The notes beneath the pieces were generated by a model. The model ran no database searches, was not told the origin of the DNA, and worked only from the letters and a program-made list of their open reading frames with translations. Shown piece by piece: positions 18,076 to 26,390 of a stretch of 64,000 bases of DNA; within the stretch, counting starts at the first letter, position 1; each line of letters begins with the position of its first letter. The position numbers and the translations under genes are program-made. The stretch is from Hafnia paralvei ATCC 29927 (lineage in GTDB: Bacteria > Pseudomonadota > Gammaproteobacteria > Enterobacterales > Enterobacteriaceae), in assembly GCF_001655005.1 (NCBI RefSeq), contig NZ_LXET01000038.1, forward strand, positions 66,253 through 130,252. Reading direction: 5' to 3'.

Positions 18076-18396
18076 TGCTCTCTCCTATTATTGATCTATT
18101 TTGCGATGAAACAGTTACACGCAAGTGTTTTATGTTTCATGCATCACACTAACGTTAACGTCAGTGTGCGGGTTTTTAAATTTGAAACGATCTTGTTGTG
18201 CTCTTGTTATGGGGATCGATTTTAGCAAGTTTTGAGTCTAATAACAGGCTAAATTTTGCTTTTTGGTTATCAATTGATGAATTGTCCATCAGTAACACTG
18301 CGAGACATCAAGGTACGAAGGAAGGATATTGAGAAAGGAGAGGGGAAATTACAGGGATTATCCGTTATATGAATAAATCCCTGTTGCTTGGCATAT
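18076..18396. other. sodB promoter region and mepH 3' side
   Basis: 321 bases with no gene. It holds the sodB promoter, its leader and the palindrome; the part near 18300-18390 shows nothing I recognise, including no strong mepH terminator. Confidence 0.5.
18145..18168. promoter_or_regulatory. Near-perfect 24-bp palindrome upstream of sodB
   Basis: Arms CACACT and AGTGTG flank a core centred on GTTAAC (about 18157); only one symmetric pair is mismatched. It ends 70 bases before the sodB ATG. A palindrome and an AT-rich tract required for sodB promoter control are described in E. coli; equivalence is inferred from position and symmetry. Confidence 0.65.
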
Positions 18397-19368
18397 CTAA
18401 CGAATTGTTTTTGGCGTCATGACACGGCGAGCACCCACATAGTGACCCTGCCAATAATCGTTATCCAGATAACTGATACGAATTTGTTCACCAGTGCGCG
18501 GTGACTGGATGAATTTACCTTCACCCATATAGACACCCACATGATCGGCAGCGCCACGGTTGTTAATGCGGAAGAAGACTAAATCGCCTTTTTGTAACTC
18601 AGTTTTCTTCACCGGAGCTGCATCGCGCAGATGATACATCTCGTTAGCTGTGCGTGGGATTTTGATACTCAGCAAATCTTGATAGGCATAGTAGACTAAA
18701 CCGCTGCAATCGAACCCGGTGCTAGGTGATGAGCCTCCCCAGCGGTAGGGTTTGCCAACCTGATTCATCAGCTTGTTCATCGCGGTCTGTTTAGCATTCT
18801 GGTAGCGCTTTTTATGCTGTGGACTCAAACGGATTGGCTTGCCATCAACGATCTCAACATTATTCTGATTTAGCGCGAGCTTAGCCAATTCATTTTTGCT
18901 GTTTAGTTTGCCGCGTTGACGACCATAGCTCTTTTTATTGCCGACATGCGCAAGCGTTGCGGTTCTGGCGCTTGCCTTTTTTTCAGCAGATTTTTTATTT
19001 GGTTTAGATAGAGAGGCTAATACCGCTTTATCAATTTTCTTGCTGTTGGCTTTATTACGAGCAACTTCACGATTGCGGGCAAATTTGCTGGCTAAAGCGC
19101 TATTCTGCGAGGCCGACTCTTTTTTAGCGTTTTGTTTTTTACTCGCGACTGTTTTATCGCTGCTCTTTTTGTTTTTAGCGGTAGAAGTCGTTGGCGTTTT
19201 TTCTTTTTTGCTAGCCGCAGGCTTTCGCTTTTTACGATCGGCGGCTTCGCTACTGGTCGTGTGCGACTTTCGCTGATCGGCAACGACTTTATGCCCCGGA
19301 GAGGCATTGGCGGCATTAGCAAATAGCTGAGTAAACAGCAGAACAAAGAGTGCGATATATAGACGCAT
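18397..19368 (-). CDS. mepH: Murein DD-endopeptidase MepH
   Basis: Formerly ydhO. It cleaves D-Ala-mDAP cross-links and helps cell-wall growth. I start at 19368 (MRLYIALFVLLFTQLFANAA, GGAA before the ATG), which gives a clean signal peptide and 323 residues. Residues 25-190 are an unusually long Lys/Ser/Ala-rich linker; the E. coli protein is about 271. The NlpC/P60 domain (about 200-323) has the catalytic Cys in GFDCSGLVYY and His in DHVGVYMG. The linker is the variable part of the family. Confidence 0.93.
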   Translation of the reverse strand: MRLYIALFVLLFTQLFANAANASPGHKVVADQRKSHTTSSEAADRKKRKPAASKKEKTPTTSTAKNKKSSDKTVASKKQNAKKESASQNSALASKFARNREVARNKANSKKIDKAVLASLSKPNKKSAEKKASARTATLAHVGNKKSYGRQRGKLNSKNELAKLALNQNNVEIVDGKPIRLSPQHKKRYQNAKQTAMNKLMNQVGKPYRWGGSSPSTGFDCSGLVYYAYQDLLSIKIPRTANEMYHLRDAAPVKKTELQKGDLVFFRINNRGAADHVGVYMGEGKFIQSPRTGEQIRISYLDNDYWQGHYVGARRVMTPKTIR

Positions 19369-19732
19369 TGGTAGGTTCCAGGCTTTGTCCCAAGAAAAAA
19401 ACATGGCAAACAGTATTAAATAAACAACAGGAACAGAACAGCATTCATTTCCGCTATTTATATTCTCTTTGTGACTAAATGTTACAAGAGTTAAATCGGA
19501 TGCTGTTTTGAACAAATTCTGCTGTAAATCTAAACACGAACCAAACGGATATAGCATAGCATGTTTTTAGATTAAACTGAGCTTAAGCGATAAGGGATCG
19601 AAACACCTCAGAAATACCCCTATAAAAGATGGCGTTTTTTTCTAAGAGCGTCGCTGCGTACAATCCAGTACAATAATTTGATATGCACTTGCATGCTGTC
19701 TGCATAACACTGGTTAGAGGAAGTAAAACAAA
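19369..19732. other. Divergent promoter region mepH / grxD
   Basis: 364 bases; AT-rich. Open frames here are extensions or shadows without ribosome sites. It must hold promoters for both genes; no operator recognised. Confidence 0.45.
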
Positions 19733-20080
19733 ATGACAATGACCACTATTGAAAAAATTCAGCGCCAACTTGCTGAAAACCCAATTATTTTATACATGAA
19801 AGGTTCGCCAAAATTGCCGAGCTGTGGTTTTTCTGCTCAGGCCGTTCAGGCATTGTCTGCGTGTGGCGAGCGTTTTGCCTATGTCGATATTTTGCAAAAT
19901 CCTGATATTCGCGCCGAATTGCCAAAATATGCTAACTGGCCAACCTTCCCACAATTGTGGGTCGAAGGTGAGCTGGTGGGCGGCTGTGACATCATTATCG
20001 AAATGTACCGCGCCGGTGAATTGCAGCAGTTGATTAAAGAAACTGCGGCGAAGCATCCCGCTCAGGAAGAACAGCAATAG
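19733..20080 (+). CDS. grxD: Monothiol glutaredoxin GrxD
   Basis: The 115-residue protein has the CGFS active site (KLPSCGFSAQ), TFPQLW and GGCDI glutathione-binding segments. GrxD carries and transfers [2Fe-2S] clusters with glutathione and BolA. The ATG at 19733 follows AGAGGAAG by 9 bases; a second ATG two codons later is less well spaced. Confidence 0.97.
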   Translation: MTMTTIEKIQRQLAENPIILYMKGSPKLPSCGFSAQAVQALSACGERFAYVDILQNPDIRAELPKYANWPTFPQLWVEGELVGGCDIIIEMYRAGELQQLIKETAAKHPAQEEQQ

Positions 20081-20100
20081 TGATATTGTTGTCGCATAAA

Positions 20101-20126
20101 ACAAAGGCGCCTTAGGGCGCCTTTGT
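20101..20126. terminator. Bidirectional terminator grxD / antiporter gene
   Basis: Stem ACAAAGGCGCC / GGCGCCTTTGT, loop TTAG, between convergent genes. Confidence 0.9.
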
Positions 20127-20141
20127 TATTTTGGGTGCAGC

Positions 20142-21464
20142 TTACAGCGTCATTGCAGCGATCCAGCCGAAGGCTAACAAGGGTAGGTTATAGTGCAAGA
20201 ATGTAGGAACAACCGAATCCCAAATGTGATCGTGCTGACCATCCATATTTAAGCCCGAAGTGGGGCCGAGCGTTGAGTCTGAGGCGGGGGAACCTGCATC
20301 GCCAAGTGCACCGGCTACGCCGACAATGGCAATTGTCGCCATCGGTGAAAAACCAAAAGCGATACACAATGGAACATAAATTGCGGCGATAATTGGCACC
20401 GTCGAGAATGAAGAGCCAATCCCCATGGTGATGATCAGTCCGACGAATAGCATTAAAAAGGCCGCTAAACCGCGATTATTACCGATCACGCTCTCAATCG
20501 AAACAACCAGCGTTTCAACGCTGCCGGTGGCTTTAATCACTGCGGCGAATCCTGATGCGGTGATCATAATAAAGCCAATCATCGCCATCATATGTACACC
20601 GCGGGTGAAAACATCCTGAGTTTCTTTCCAATGAATGACGCCACCCGCGATAAAGACCATGAACCCCACCAGTGCGCCGAGCACGATGGAGTTGGTCGCC
20701 AACTGAACACCTAATGCTGCGAGTATCGCTAGACCGGCCACCCACAAGTGACGTGTTTTTACGCTTTTGTGCTCTGGTTCTGCAGCAAGAATTTTGCGCT
20801 CGCTGTAGCGGCGTGGTTTACGATAACTGAAAAATACGGCTATCAGCAGCCCAACAACCATGCCTAATCCCGGTAGCAGCATCGCGTGAGGAACTTGTGA
20901 CGCTGTCACGTTTAGGCCGTTGCCGTTCAAATTCTTTAACAGAATATTGTTCAGGAAGATGCCGCCAAAGCCGATGGGCAATACCATATAAGGCGTTATT
21001 AAACCAAAGGTCAGCACGCAGGCCACCGCACGGCGATCGAGATTCATGCGTGAAAACACGTGGAGCAAAGGGGGGATCAAGATCGGGATAAATGCGATGT
21101 GAATGGGGATCAGGTTTTGCGACGAAATAGCGATGAGAGAAATAATCAGCAGCAAACCGTACTTAAACCAAAATAGTTTACTGGCGCTTGGCTGATGCCC
21201 CATTCGGGCAATGACTTTCTGAGCCAATATATCGGTGATACCCGAACGGGAGATAGCAACGGCGAAAGTCCCTAGCATCGCGTAACTTAGTGCAATTTCA
21301 GCGCCACCACCGAGACCACCGCTAAAAGTAGTTAGGGTCGTTTCAAGAGTGAGTCCGCCAACCAGACCACCGGTAATAGCCGCAAAGATTAACGCGATAA
21401 CCACGTTCACCCGCATTAAACTCAGTAAAAGCATCACCGTGACGGCGACAACAACAGCGTTCAT
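20142..21464 (-). CDS. Na+/H+ antiporter family protein (NhaC type)
   Basis: A very hydrophobic protein with about 11-12 membrane helices, 440 residues from the ATG at 21464; a TTG eight codons earlier lacks a ribosome site. It resembles the Na_H_antiporter families PF03553/PF13726, with the GxGDAGSPASDSTLGPTSGLNMDGQHDH segment near the C-terminus typical of NhaC-related proteins. The ion or substrate cannot be assigned: NhaC relatives also exchange lactate/malate or amino acids. It sits between grxD and rnt, which lie next to each other with other genes in E. coli; no homologue is there in K-12. Confidence 0.8.
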   Translation of the reverse strand: MNAVVVAVTVMLLLSLMRVNVVIALIFAAITGGLVGGLTLETTLTTFSGGLGGGAEIALSYAMLGTFAVAISRSGITDILAQKVIARMGHQPSASKLFWFKYGLLLIISLIAISSQNLIPIHIAFIPILIPPLLHVFSRMNLDRRAVACVLTFGLITPYMVLPIGFGGIFLNNILLKNLNGNGLNVTASQVPHAMLLPGLGMVVGLLIAVFFSYRKPRRYSERKILAAEPEHKSVKTRHLWVAGLAILAALGVQLATNSIVLGALVGFMVFIAGGVIHWKETQDVFTRGVHMMAMIGFIMITASGFAAVIKATGSVETLVVSIESVIGNNRGLAAFLMLFVGLIITMGIGSSFSTVPIIAAIYVPLCIAFGFSPMATIAIVGVAGALGDAGSPASDSTLGPTSGLNMDGQHDHIWDSVVPTFLHYNLPLLAFGWIAAMTL

Positions 21465-21631
21465 AGACGTCAATGTCCCAGAGTTCAAAAATTATAAAAC
21501 ACGTTTAATAACATTTTTTTCGCATTAACACGACAAAAACAAGAATTAGCCGGAGTGGGAGGGCATAGCTCAAGGGTTGTATAGACAACTAAATTAGAGG
21601 AAAAGCCCGCTAGATAGCGAGCTATTAATCT

Positions 21632-22288
21632 TTATTCAGCGCTTTCTTCCGCATTGGCGGGCAGAGGCCATCCACCCATACGTTTCCAGCGGTTTACCAA
21701 TTCACAAAACAGCGTTGCCGTCTGTTCTGTATCGTAGAGCGCGGAGTGTGCTTGGGTGCTGTCAAATGGGATATTGGCGGCAATGCAGGCCTTAGCCAGC
21801 ACGGTTTGACCTAATACTAGCCCGCTCAGCGCGGCAGTATCGAAAGTGGCGAACGGATGGAAAGGGTTGCGTTTTAAGCCAACGCGCTCAGCCGCGGCCA
21901 TCACAAACGAGTGATCAAAGTGGGCATTGTGCGCCACAATGACGGCACGATTACAGTCGTGTTCTTTAATGCCTTTACGTACGGCTTTGAAGATGGCGTG
22001 TAAGGCTTCGTATTCGCTGACCGCACCGCGCAATGGGTTTTCCGGATCAATACCGTTGAATGCCAAAGCTTCAGGAACCAGTACGGAGCCAACAAAAGGC
22101 TCAACGTGAAAATGAAGTGTTTCGTCGGGCTCTAACCATCCATCGTCAGTCATACGTAATGTGACTGCCGCAATTTCAAGTAGCGCGTTGGTGTTGGCAT
22201 CAAAACCTGCGGTTTCGACATCAATGACAACAGGATAGAACCCGCGAAAGCGCGCGCTCAGCGTATTTAGATTGGTGGTTTCAGCCAT
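21632..22288 (-). CDS. rnt: Ribonuclease T
   Basis: This 218-residue DEDD exonuclease trims tRNA CCA ends and stable RNA 3' ends as a dimer. Catalytic acidic residues lie in VVIDVETAGFD and in HNAHFDHSF, and the final His/Asp in AHSALYDTE. The ATG at 22288 is preferred over a TTG two codons upstream. Together with gloA and nemA it keeps the E. coli order. Confidence 0.96.
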   Translation of the reverse strand: MAETTNLNTLSARFRGFYPVVIDVETAGFDANTNALLEIAAVTLRMTDDGWLEPDETLHFHVEPFVGSVLVPEALAFNGIDPENPLRGAVSEYEALHAIFKAVRKGIKEHDCNRAVIVAHNAHFDHSFVMAAAERVGLKRNPFHPFATFDTAALSGLVLGQTVLAKACIAANIPFDSTQAHSALYDTEQTATLFCELVNRWKRMGGWPLPANAEESAE

Positions 22289-22392
22289 GTTCAACTTCTG
22301 GTCTATGGAATGCAGCGCGCATTATGGCAAATTTTTACGTAGTTTGCAGTCCGCAAACGCGGTACGAGCCTCATTCATGCATCAGATAAAAA

Positions 22393-22414
22393 AGCGGACG
22401 CTAAGGCGCCCGCT
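22393..22414 (-). terminator. Terminator of gloA
   Basis: Reverse-strand stem AGCGGGCGC / GCGTCCGCT (one mismatch), loop CTTA, followed by TTTTTT. Confidence 0.8.
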
Positions 22415-22462
22415 CGGTTTTTGCTCAAACCACATGGGTTTGATACGTTCTGGTACTTAGGA

Positions 22463-22870
22463 TTAGTTGCCTAAACCCGCGCCAGCTTGTTTGTTTTCGA
22501 TCAGCTCGATTTTGTAACCATCTGGATCTTCAACAAAGGCGATAATGGTGTTGCCGCCTTTTACCGGACCCGCTTCACGAGTGACTTTGCCGCCAGCCTG
22601 ACGAATGCTTTCGCAGGTTGCTGCAACATCATCGACGCCCAGCGCAATGTGACCAAATGCTGTGCCCATCTCGTAGCTTTCAACGCCCCAGTTATAGGTC
22701 AGCTCAATCACAGAACCGGTACTTTCATCGCTATAACCGACGAAGGCCAGAGAGTATTTATACTCTTCGTTTTCACTGGTACGCAGCAGGCGCATGCCTA
22801 AAACTTTGGTGTAGAAGTCGATGGAGCGTTGCAGATGACCGACGCGCAGCATGGTGTGTAGTAAACGCAT
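22463..22870 (-). CDS. gloA: Lactoylglutathione lyase (glyoxalase I)
   Basis: The enzyme converts the methylglyoxal-glutathione adduct to S-lactoylglutathione. From MRLLHTML (22870, GGGA before it) the protein has 135 residues as in E. coli. The nickel ligands His5, Glu56, His74 and Glu122 are all in place. Longer in-frame extensions upstream lack ribosome sites. It follows nemA with about 190 bases between; in E. coli both respond to NemR. Confidence 0.97.
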   Translation of the reverse strand: MRLLHTMLRVGHLQRSIDFYTKVLGMRLLRTSENEEYKYSLAFVGYSDESTGSVIELTYNWGVESYEMGTAFGHIALGVDDVAATCESIRQAGGKVTREAGPVKGGNTIIAFVEDPDGYKIELIENKQAGAGLGN

Positions 22871-23064
22871 AATTTCCCTCTGAAAATCGAAACGGCTTGC
22901 TTTACAAGGTATAGAACATTGTAACAGCGTACATTCAGCGATCAATAAAAGGTCGGCATTAATCGCGAGCGATGTGGTGACAAGAAATGGGAAAACCCTC
23001 TGACTGAGTGGAGGCGGCCAGAGGGTTGGCATATATTCCCGTCATTGGGATATATGCCGAAGTA

Positions 23065-24162
23065 TTACAGCGTTGGGTAATCTGTATAGCCTTCAGCGCC
23101 ACCACCGTAGAAGGTCTCAGGCTGTGGCGTATTCAATGATGCTTTTTTCTCTAAACGTTCAACTAAATCTGGGTTGGCAATAAAGTTACGTCCAAAGGCA
23201 ACTGCGTCGATCAGACCTTGATTAATCAGCGTTTCCGCTTTTTCTGCGTTGTATCCACCGGAACCAATAATGATGCCGCTGAAGTTTTCACGTACCGCCT
23301 GACGGAACGCCTCTGAATAAGGCTTGCCACCGGCCCAATCTGGCTCAGAGATATGCAAATAAGCAATTTTTCTCTGGTTAAGCTGACCGATGAGATAAAG
23401 CGCAGCTTCTTCCTGGTCTTCACCGTTATCCAGCCCGTTAAATGGCCCCAATGGTGAAATGCGAATACCTACGCGGCCAGCGCCAGATTCGGCAATAGCA
23501 GCATCAACCACCTCGAGCGTTAAACGCGCACGGTTTTCAATAGAACCGCCATATTGGTCGGTACGTTGGTTAGATGCAGGAGACATAAACTGATGCAGGA
23601 GGTAGCCATGTGCCGCGTGCAGTTCGACCAGATCAAAACCGGCCTTGCTCGCCAGCGCAACGGCGTGGCGGAAATCGTTAACGATGCCAGGGATTTCGCT
23701 GGTTTCTAAGGCGCGAGGTTCCGAGCAAGGAACACGTACCCAATGGCCGTTTTCATCTCGAACCGTGGTGCGAGTGTCAGCGGCGATAGCTGATGGTGCA
23801 ACCGGAGGCTGATTGTTCGGCTGGAGACTGTTATGAGAGATACGGCCTACGTGCCATAGCTGTACCGCGATATGACCGCCATGTTGATGGACTCCCGCAA
23901 CGATTTTTTTCCACGCATCCAATTGCTCTGGTGTATGTAAACCGGGCGCGCCGGCATAGCCTTTTGCTTGAAACGAAACCTGAGTTGCTTCTGTGATAAT
24001 TAAACCGGCGCTTGCACGCTGGTTATAGTATTCGCCCATCAATGGGGTTGGAATATCGCCCGGTTCTTTGCTGCGTAGGCGTGTCAGCGGAGCCATGAAA
24101 ACTCGGTTAGGCAAAGTGACATCACCAACGGTGACAGGCGTGAATAACTTTTCGATTTTCAT
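23065..24162 (-). CDS. nemA: N-ethylmaleimide reductase, Old Yellow Enzyme family
   Basis: A 365-residue FMN flavoprotein that reduces activated alkenes, nitro-esters and quinones with NADPH. Family motifs: FMAPLTRLRS, QLWHVGRISH, the FMN/substrate residues HAAHGYLLHQFMSP and QYGGSIENRAR, and GRNFIANPDLV. The ATG at 24162 (MKIEKLFTPV) is preferred to a start 10 codons upstream. A NemR-type operator lies about 105 bases upstream, but nemR itself, which precedes nemA in E. coli, is missing. Confidence 0.96.
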   Translation of the reverse strand: MKIEKLFTPVTVGDVTLPNRVFMAPLTRLRSKEPGDIPTPLMGEYYNQRASAGLIITEATQVSFQAKGYAGAPGLHTPEQLDAWKKIVAGVHQHGGHIAVQLWHVGRISHNSLQPNNQPPVAPSAIAADTRTTVRDENGHWVRVPCSEPRALETSEIPGIVNDFRHAVALASKAGFDLVELHAAHGYLLHQFMSPASNQRTDQYGGSIENRARLTLEVVDAAIAESGAGRVGIRISPLGPFNGLDNGEDQEEAALYLIGQLNQRKIAYLHISEPDWAGGKPYSEAFRQAVRENFSGIIIGSGGYNAEKAETLINQGLIDAVAFGRNFIANPDLVERLEKKASLNTPQPETFYGGGAEGYTDYPTL

Positions 24163-24265
24163 AGTGAATCCTGTGGCGGTGTAACGCGTCAATGCACGCT
24201 ACGAAGTTTAAATGAGCTCGTTAGACATGATGCATACGAAACAACGAGGCTTGGGCAAAGACTAA

Positions 24266-24281
24266 TAGACCGGTTGGTCTA
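24266..24281. promoter_or_regulatory. NemR-type operator
   Basis: Perfect inverted repeat TAGACC-GGTT-GGTCTA, 104 bases before the nemA start. This is the form of the E. coli NemR binding site (TAGACC-N4-GGTCTA), a TetR-family repressor inactivated by electrophiles and hypochlorite. Confidence 0.85.
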
Positions 24282-24358
24282 AGTCAATACACGCGCAAAT
24301 ACTTTATGATGAAATTATTTAAAGCGAAGGTTTTTTAAGCGGCGATAATACGAAGAAA

Positions 24359-24390
24359 CCCCACAGGCTGGGGAGTTGCAGCCTGTGGGG
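24359..24390 (-). terminator. Terminator of the NAD(P)-binding protein gene
   Basis: 11-bp stem CCCCACAGGCT / AGCCTGTGGGG, followed on the reverse strand by TTTCTTCG. Confidence 0.8.
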
Positions 24391-24413
24391 CGAAGAGTGA
24401 AGGGCATTAGCGT

Positions 24414-25055
24414 TTAGTAAGCGGCAGTAAACTGCTGCTTGATAAATTGTGGTTGCTCAATTTCATTGAGGATCGCGACGGCCAAATCTTGGACTGAAAT
24501 ATTGGCGGGCGCATCTCCATTCATTAGCAATGAAGTCGTACCAAGACGGAAATGTCCGGTACGTTTGCCCGGTTCAAGCATGGCTGCAGGGCATAATACC
24601 GTCCAATCCAGTTTGCTACCGGCGCGCAATTTGTTGCGCAGTTCACGAGCGCCTTGTGCACCCGGACGAATTTCTGCTGGGAACTGTGGGGTATCGATGA
24701 GTTCGACGCCCGGAGCGACTTCTAGGCTGCCCGCACCACCGACCACCAGAAAGCGTTTCACCCCTGATTTTTCCACGGCGGTCAAAATGGCATCACTGCC
24801 TTTCACGAAGTTGGCATACAGATCGGGGTCAGTCCAGCCGGGGTTGAATGCGCTGATAACGGCATCGACACCTTTCAGCGTTTGTGTTAGCCAATCAACG
24901 TTAGTCACGTCGCCAAGTGCAATATGCAAACGGTCTACATCTGGCAAATCTTTCTGGCTGCGAGCGATAGCAGTCACTTCGTGACCACGTGCTAATGCTT
25001 CATCAACGACAACACGGCCGACAAAACCGGTGGCTCCAATAATGGCAAGTTTCAT
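24414..25055 (-). CDS. NAD(P)-dependent oxidoreductase-like protein (NmrA/SDR a-type)
   Basis: The 213-residue protein starts MKLAIIGATGFVGRVVV, an atypical SDR nucleotide-binding motif GxTGFxG, followed by a Rossmann fold. It resembles the YwnB/NAD(P)-binding family of small proteins (PF13460), which often reduce quinones or flavins or only sense NADPH. AGAGG precedes the ATG at 25055; a longer in-frame start is ignored. It is divergent from a LysR regulator 120 bases away, which probably controls it. Substrate unknown. Confidence 0.85.
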   Translation of the reverse strand: MKLAIIGATGFVGRVVVDEALARGHEVTAIARSQKDLPDVDRLHIALGDVTNVDWLTQTLKGVDAVISAFNPGWTDPDLYANFVKGSDAILTAVEKSGVKRFLVVGGAGSLEVAPGVELIDTPQFPAEIRPGAQGARELRNKLRAGSKLDWTVLCPAAMLEPGKRTGHFRLGTTSLLMNGDAPANISVQDLAVAILNEIEQPQFIKQQFTAAY

Positions 25056-25174
25056 GGTTATTTTCCTCTGCTTAGGTTGCGATAGGGCTACTTTAGACCT
25101 TAACAATTCGGTTGATAAGTGGCATATTCAAGCTTACTTCTTTAAGTAAAACTTCAAGATAACAAGGCTGATTG

Positions 25175-26077
25175 ATGGACAAACTCAACAGGATGGCCGT
25201 TTTTGCCGTTGTGGTTGCGGAAGGCTCTTTCAGTGCAGCAGGGCGGCGTCTGGGGATGAGCCCATCGGCGGTGAGTCAGCATATGCGCACTTTAGAGCAA
25301 GATCTGAGGGTGACACTCTTGCATCGCTCTACCCGGAAACTTACGCTTACCGATGCAGGAGCCGCTTTTTATCCAGGCTGCAAAGCGATGCTGCATGAAG
25401 CTAGTCAGGCAGAGCAACGATTGGCCGAAATGCGCGATACGCTAGTAGGCGAGTTGCGTATTGCGACCACGATCGGCCTCGGCGGCGCCCCATTAGCGCA
25501 GGCATTAGCCCCTTTGTTACAGGCTCATCCTAAGCTTAGTCTGAGAATCTTAGCCAACGACGAAATTATCAATTTAATTGAGGTTCGCGCGGACATAGCT
25601 CTGCGGGTTAATCGCCAACTGGATGATGCTTCTTATATCGCCCACCCGTTAGCTGTTTGGCCTATGGTGCTGTGCGCTTCTCCCCGTTATTTAAATCGCT
25701 GCGGGATACCTGAAACGCCCGATGAACTTAGCCAACACCAGTGGCTGGTGAATACCAATGAGGCTGTTCCTGCTTCGATTGAACTACATAGGAACAACGG
25801 AGAAACGCGTAAAATTTCTCTGCCTGATATTGCTACAGGCAGTAGCAGTATGAACGTATTACGCGCATTTACGTTGGAGGGGATAGGCGTTTCTATACAG
25901 CCGCTTTATGAGATTGAGTATGAGTTAAAGCGCGGTGATTTGGTGTTGTTGTTACCTGAGTGGCGCCCCGCGCCTCTGAAGCTGCATGCGTTGACGTTAG
26001 AGAGAGTTCATACGGAAAAAAGCCGTCAAGCAATGCAATGCTTACGCGATTATTTCCAAAATTATCAGCAACGTTGA
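25175..26077 (+). CDS. LysR-family regulator beside the NAD(P)-binding protein
   Basis: 300 residues from the ATG at 25175 (a TTG lies one codon earlier). The N-terminus carries the LysR helix-turn-helix (GSFSAAGRRLGMSPSAVSQHMRTLE); the rest is the substrate-binding domain, of the AaeR/DmlR-like group. The divergent layout with the 24414-25055 gene suggests it regulates that gene; the inducer is unknown. Confidence 0.9.
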   Translation: MDKLNRMAVFAVVVAEGSFSAAGRRLGMSPSAVSQHMRTLEQDLRVTLLHRSTRKLTLTDAGAAFYPGCKAMLHEASQAEQRLAEMRDTLVGELRIATTIGLGGAPLAQALAPLLQAHPKLSLRILANDEIINLIEVRADIALRVNRQLDDASYIAHPLAVWPMVLCASPRYLNRCGIPETPDELSQHQWLVNTNEAVPASIELHRNNGETRKISLPDIATGSSSMNVLRAFTLEGIGVSIQPLYEIEYELKRGDLVLLLPEWRPAPLKLHALTLERVHTEKSRQAMQCLRDYFQNYQQR

Positions 26078-26150
26078 ATAACAAATGATAATAAATTTGC
26101 CCTGAGCTGGGTTTACGTCTTCACTTATATCTGTAAGCAGGAGGTTTGCA

Positions 26151-26390
26151 GTGGCCCAGCAACTTGAGTTCTTTGAGATCCCTAGCCCCTGTCGGGGTAT
26201 TTGTCAGTCCGACGAGCGCGGCTATTGTCGCGGCTGCATGCGCAGCCGAGACGAGCGTTTTAACTGGATAAAACTGAGCGATCCGCAAAAGCGTGATGTC
26301 CTGCGCTTGTGCCGACAGCGATGGTTGCGCCAACAGCGCAATGATAAATCCGATCCATCCCATCAGCCTGAGCAACCATCGCTCTTTTAA
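26151..26390 (+). CDS. ydhL: YdhL, DUF1289 small Cys-rich protein
   Basis: The 79-residue product has the DUF1289 core PCRGICQSDERGYCRGCMRS with four cysteines spaced like a metal or cluster site, and the conserved tail PEQPSLF. It starts with GTG, supported by AGGAGG 7 bases upstream. Function unknown. Its stop overlaps the ydhK stop within the palindrome TTAA. Confidence 0.94.
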   Translation: MAQQLEFFEIPSPCRGICQSDERGYCRGCMRSRDERFNWIKLSDPQKRDVLRLCRQRWLRQQRNDKSDPSHQPEQPSLF

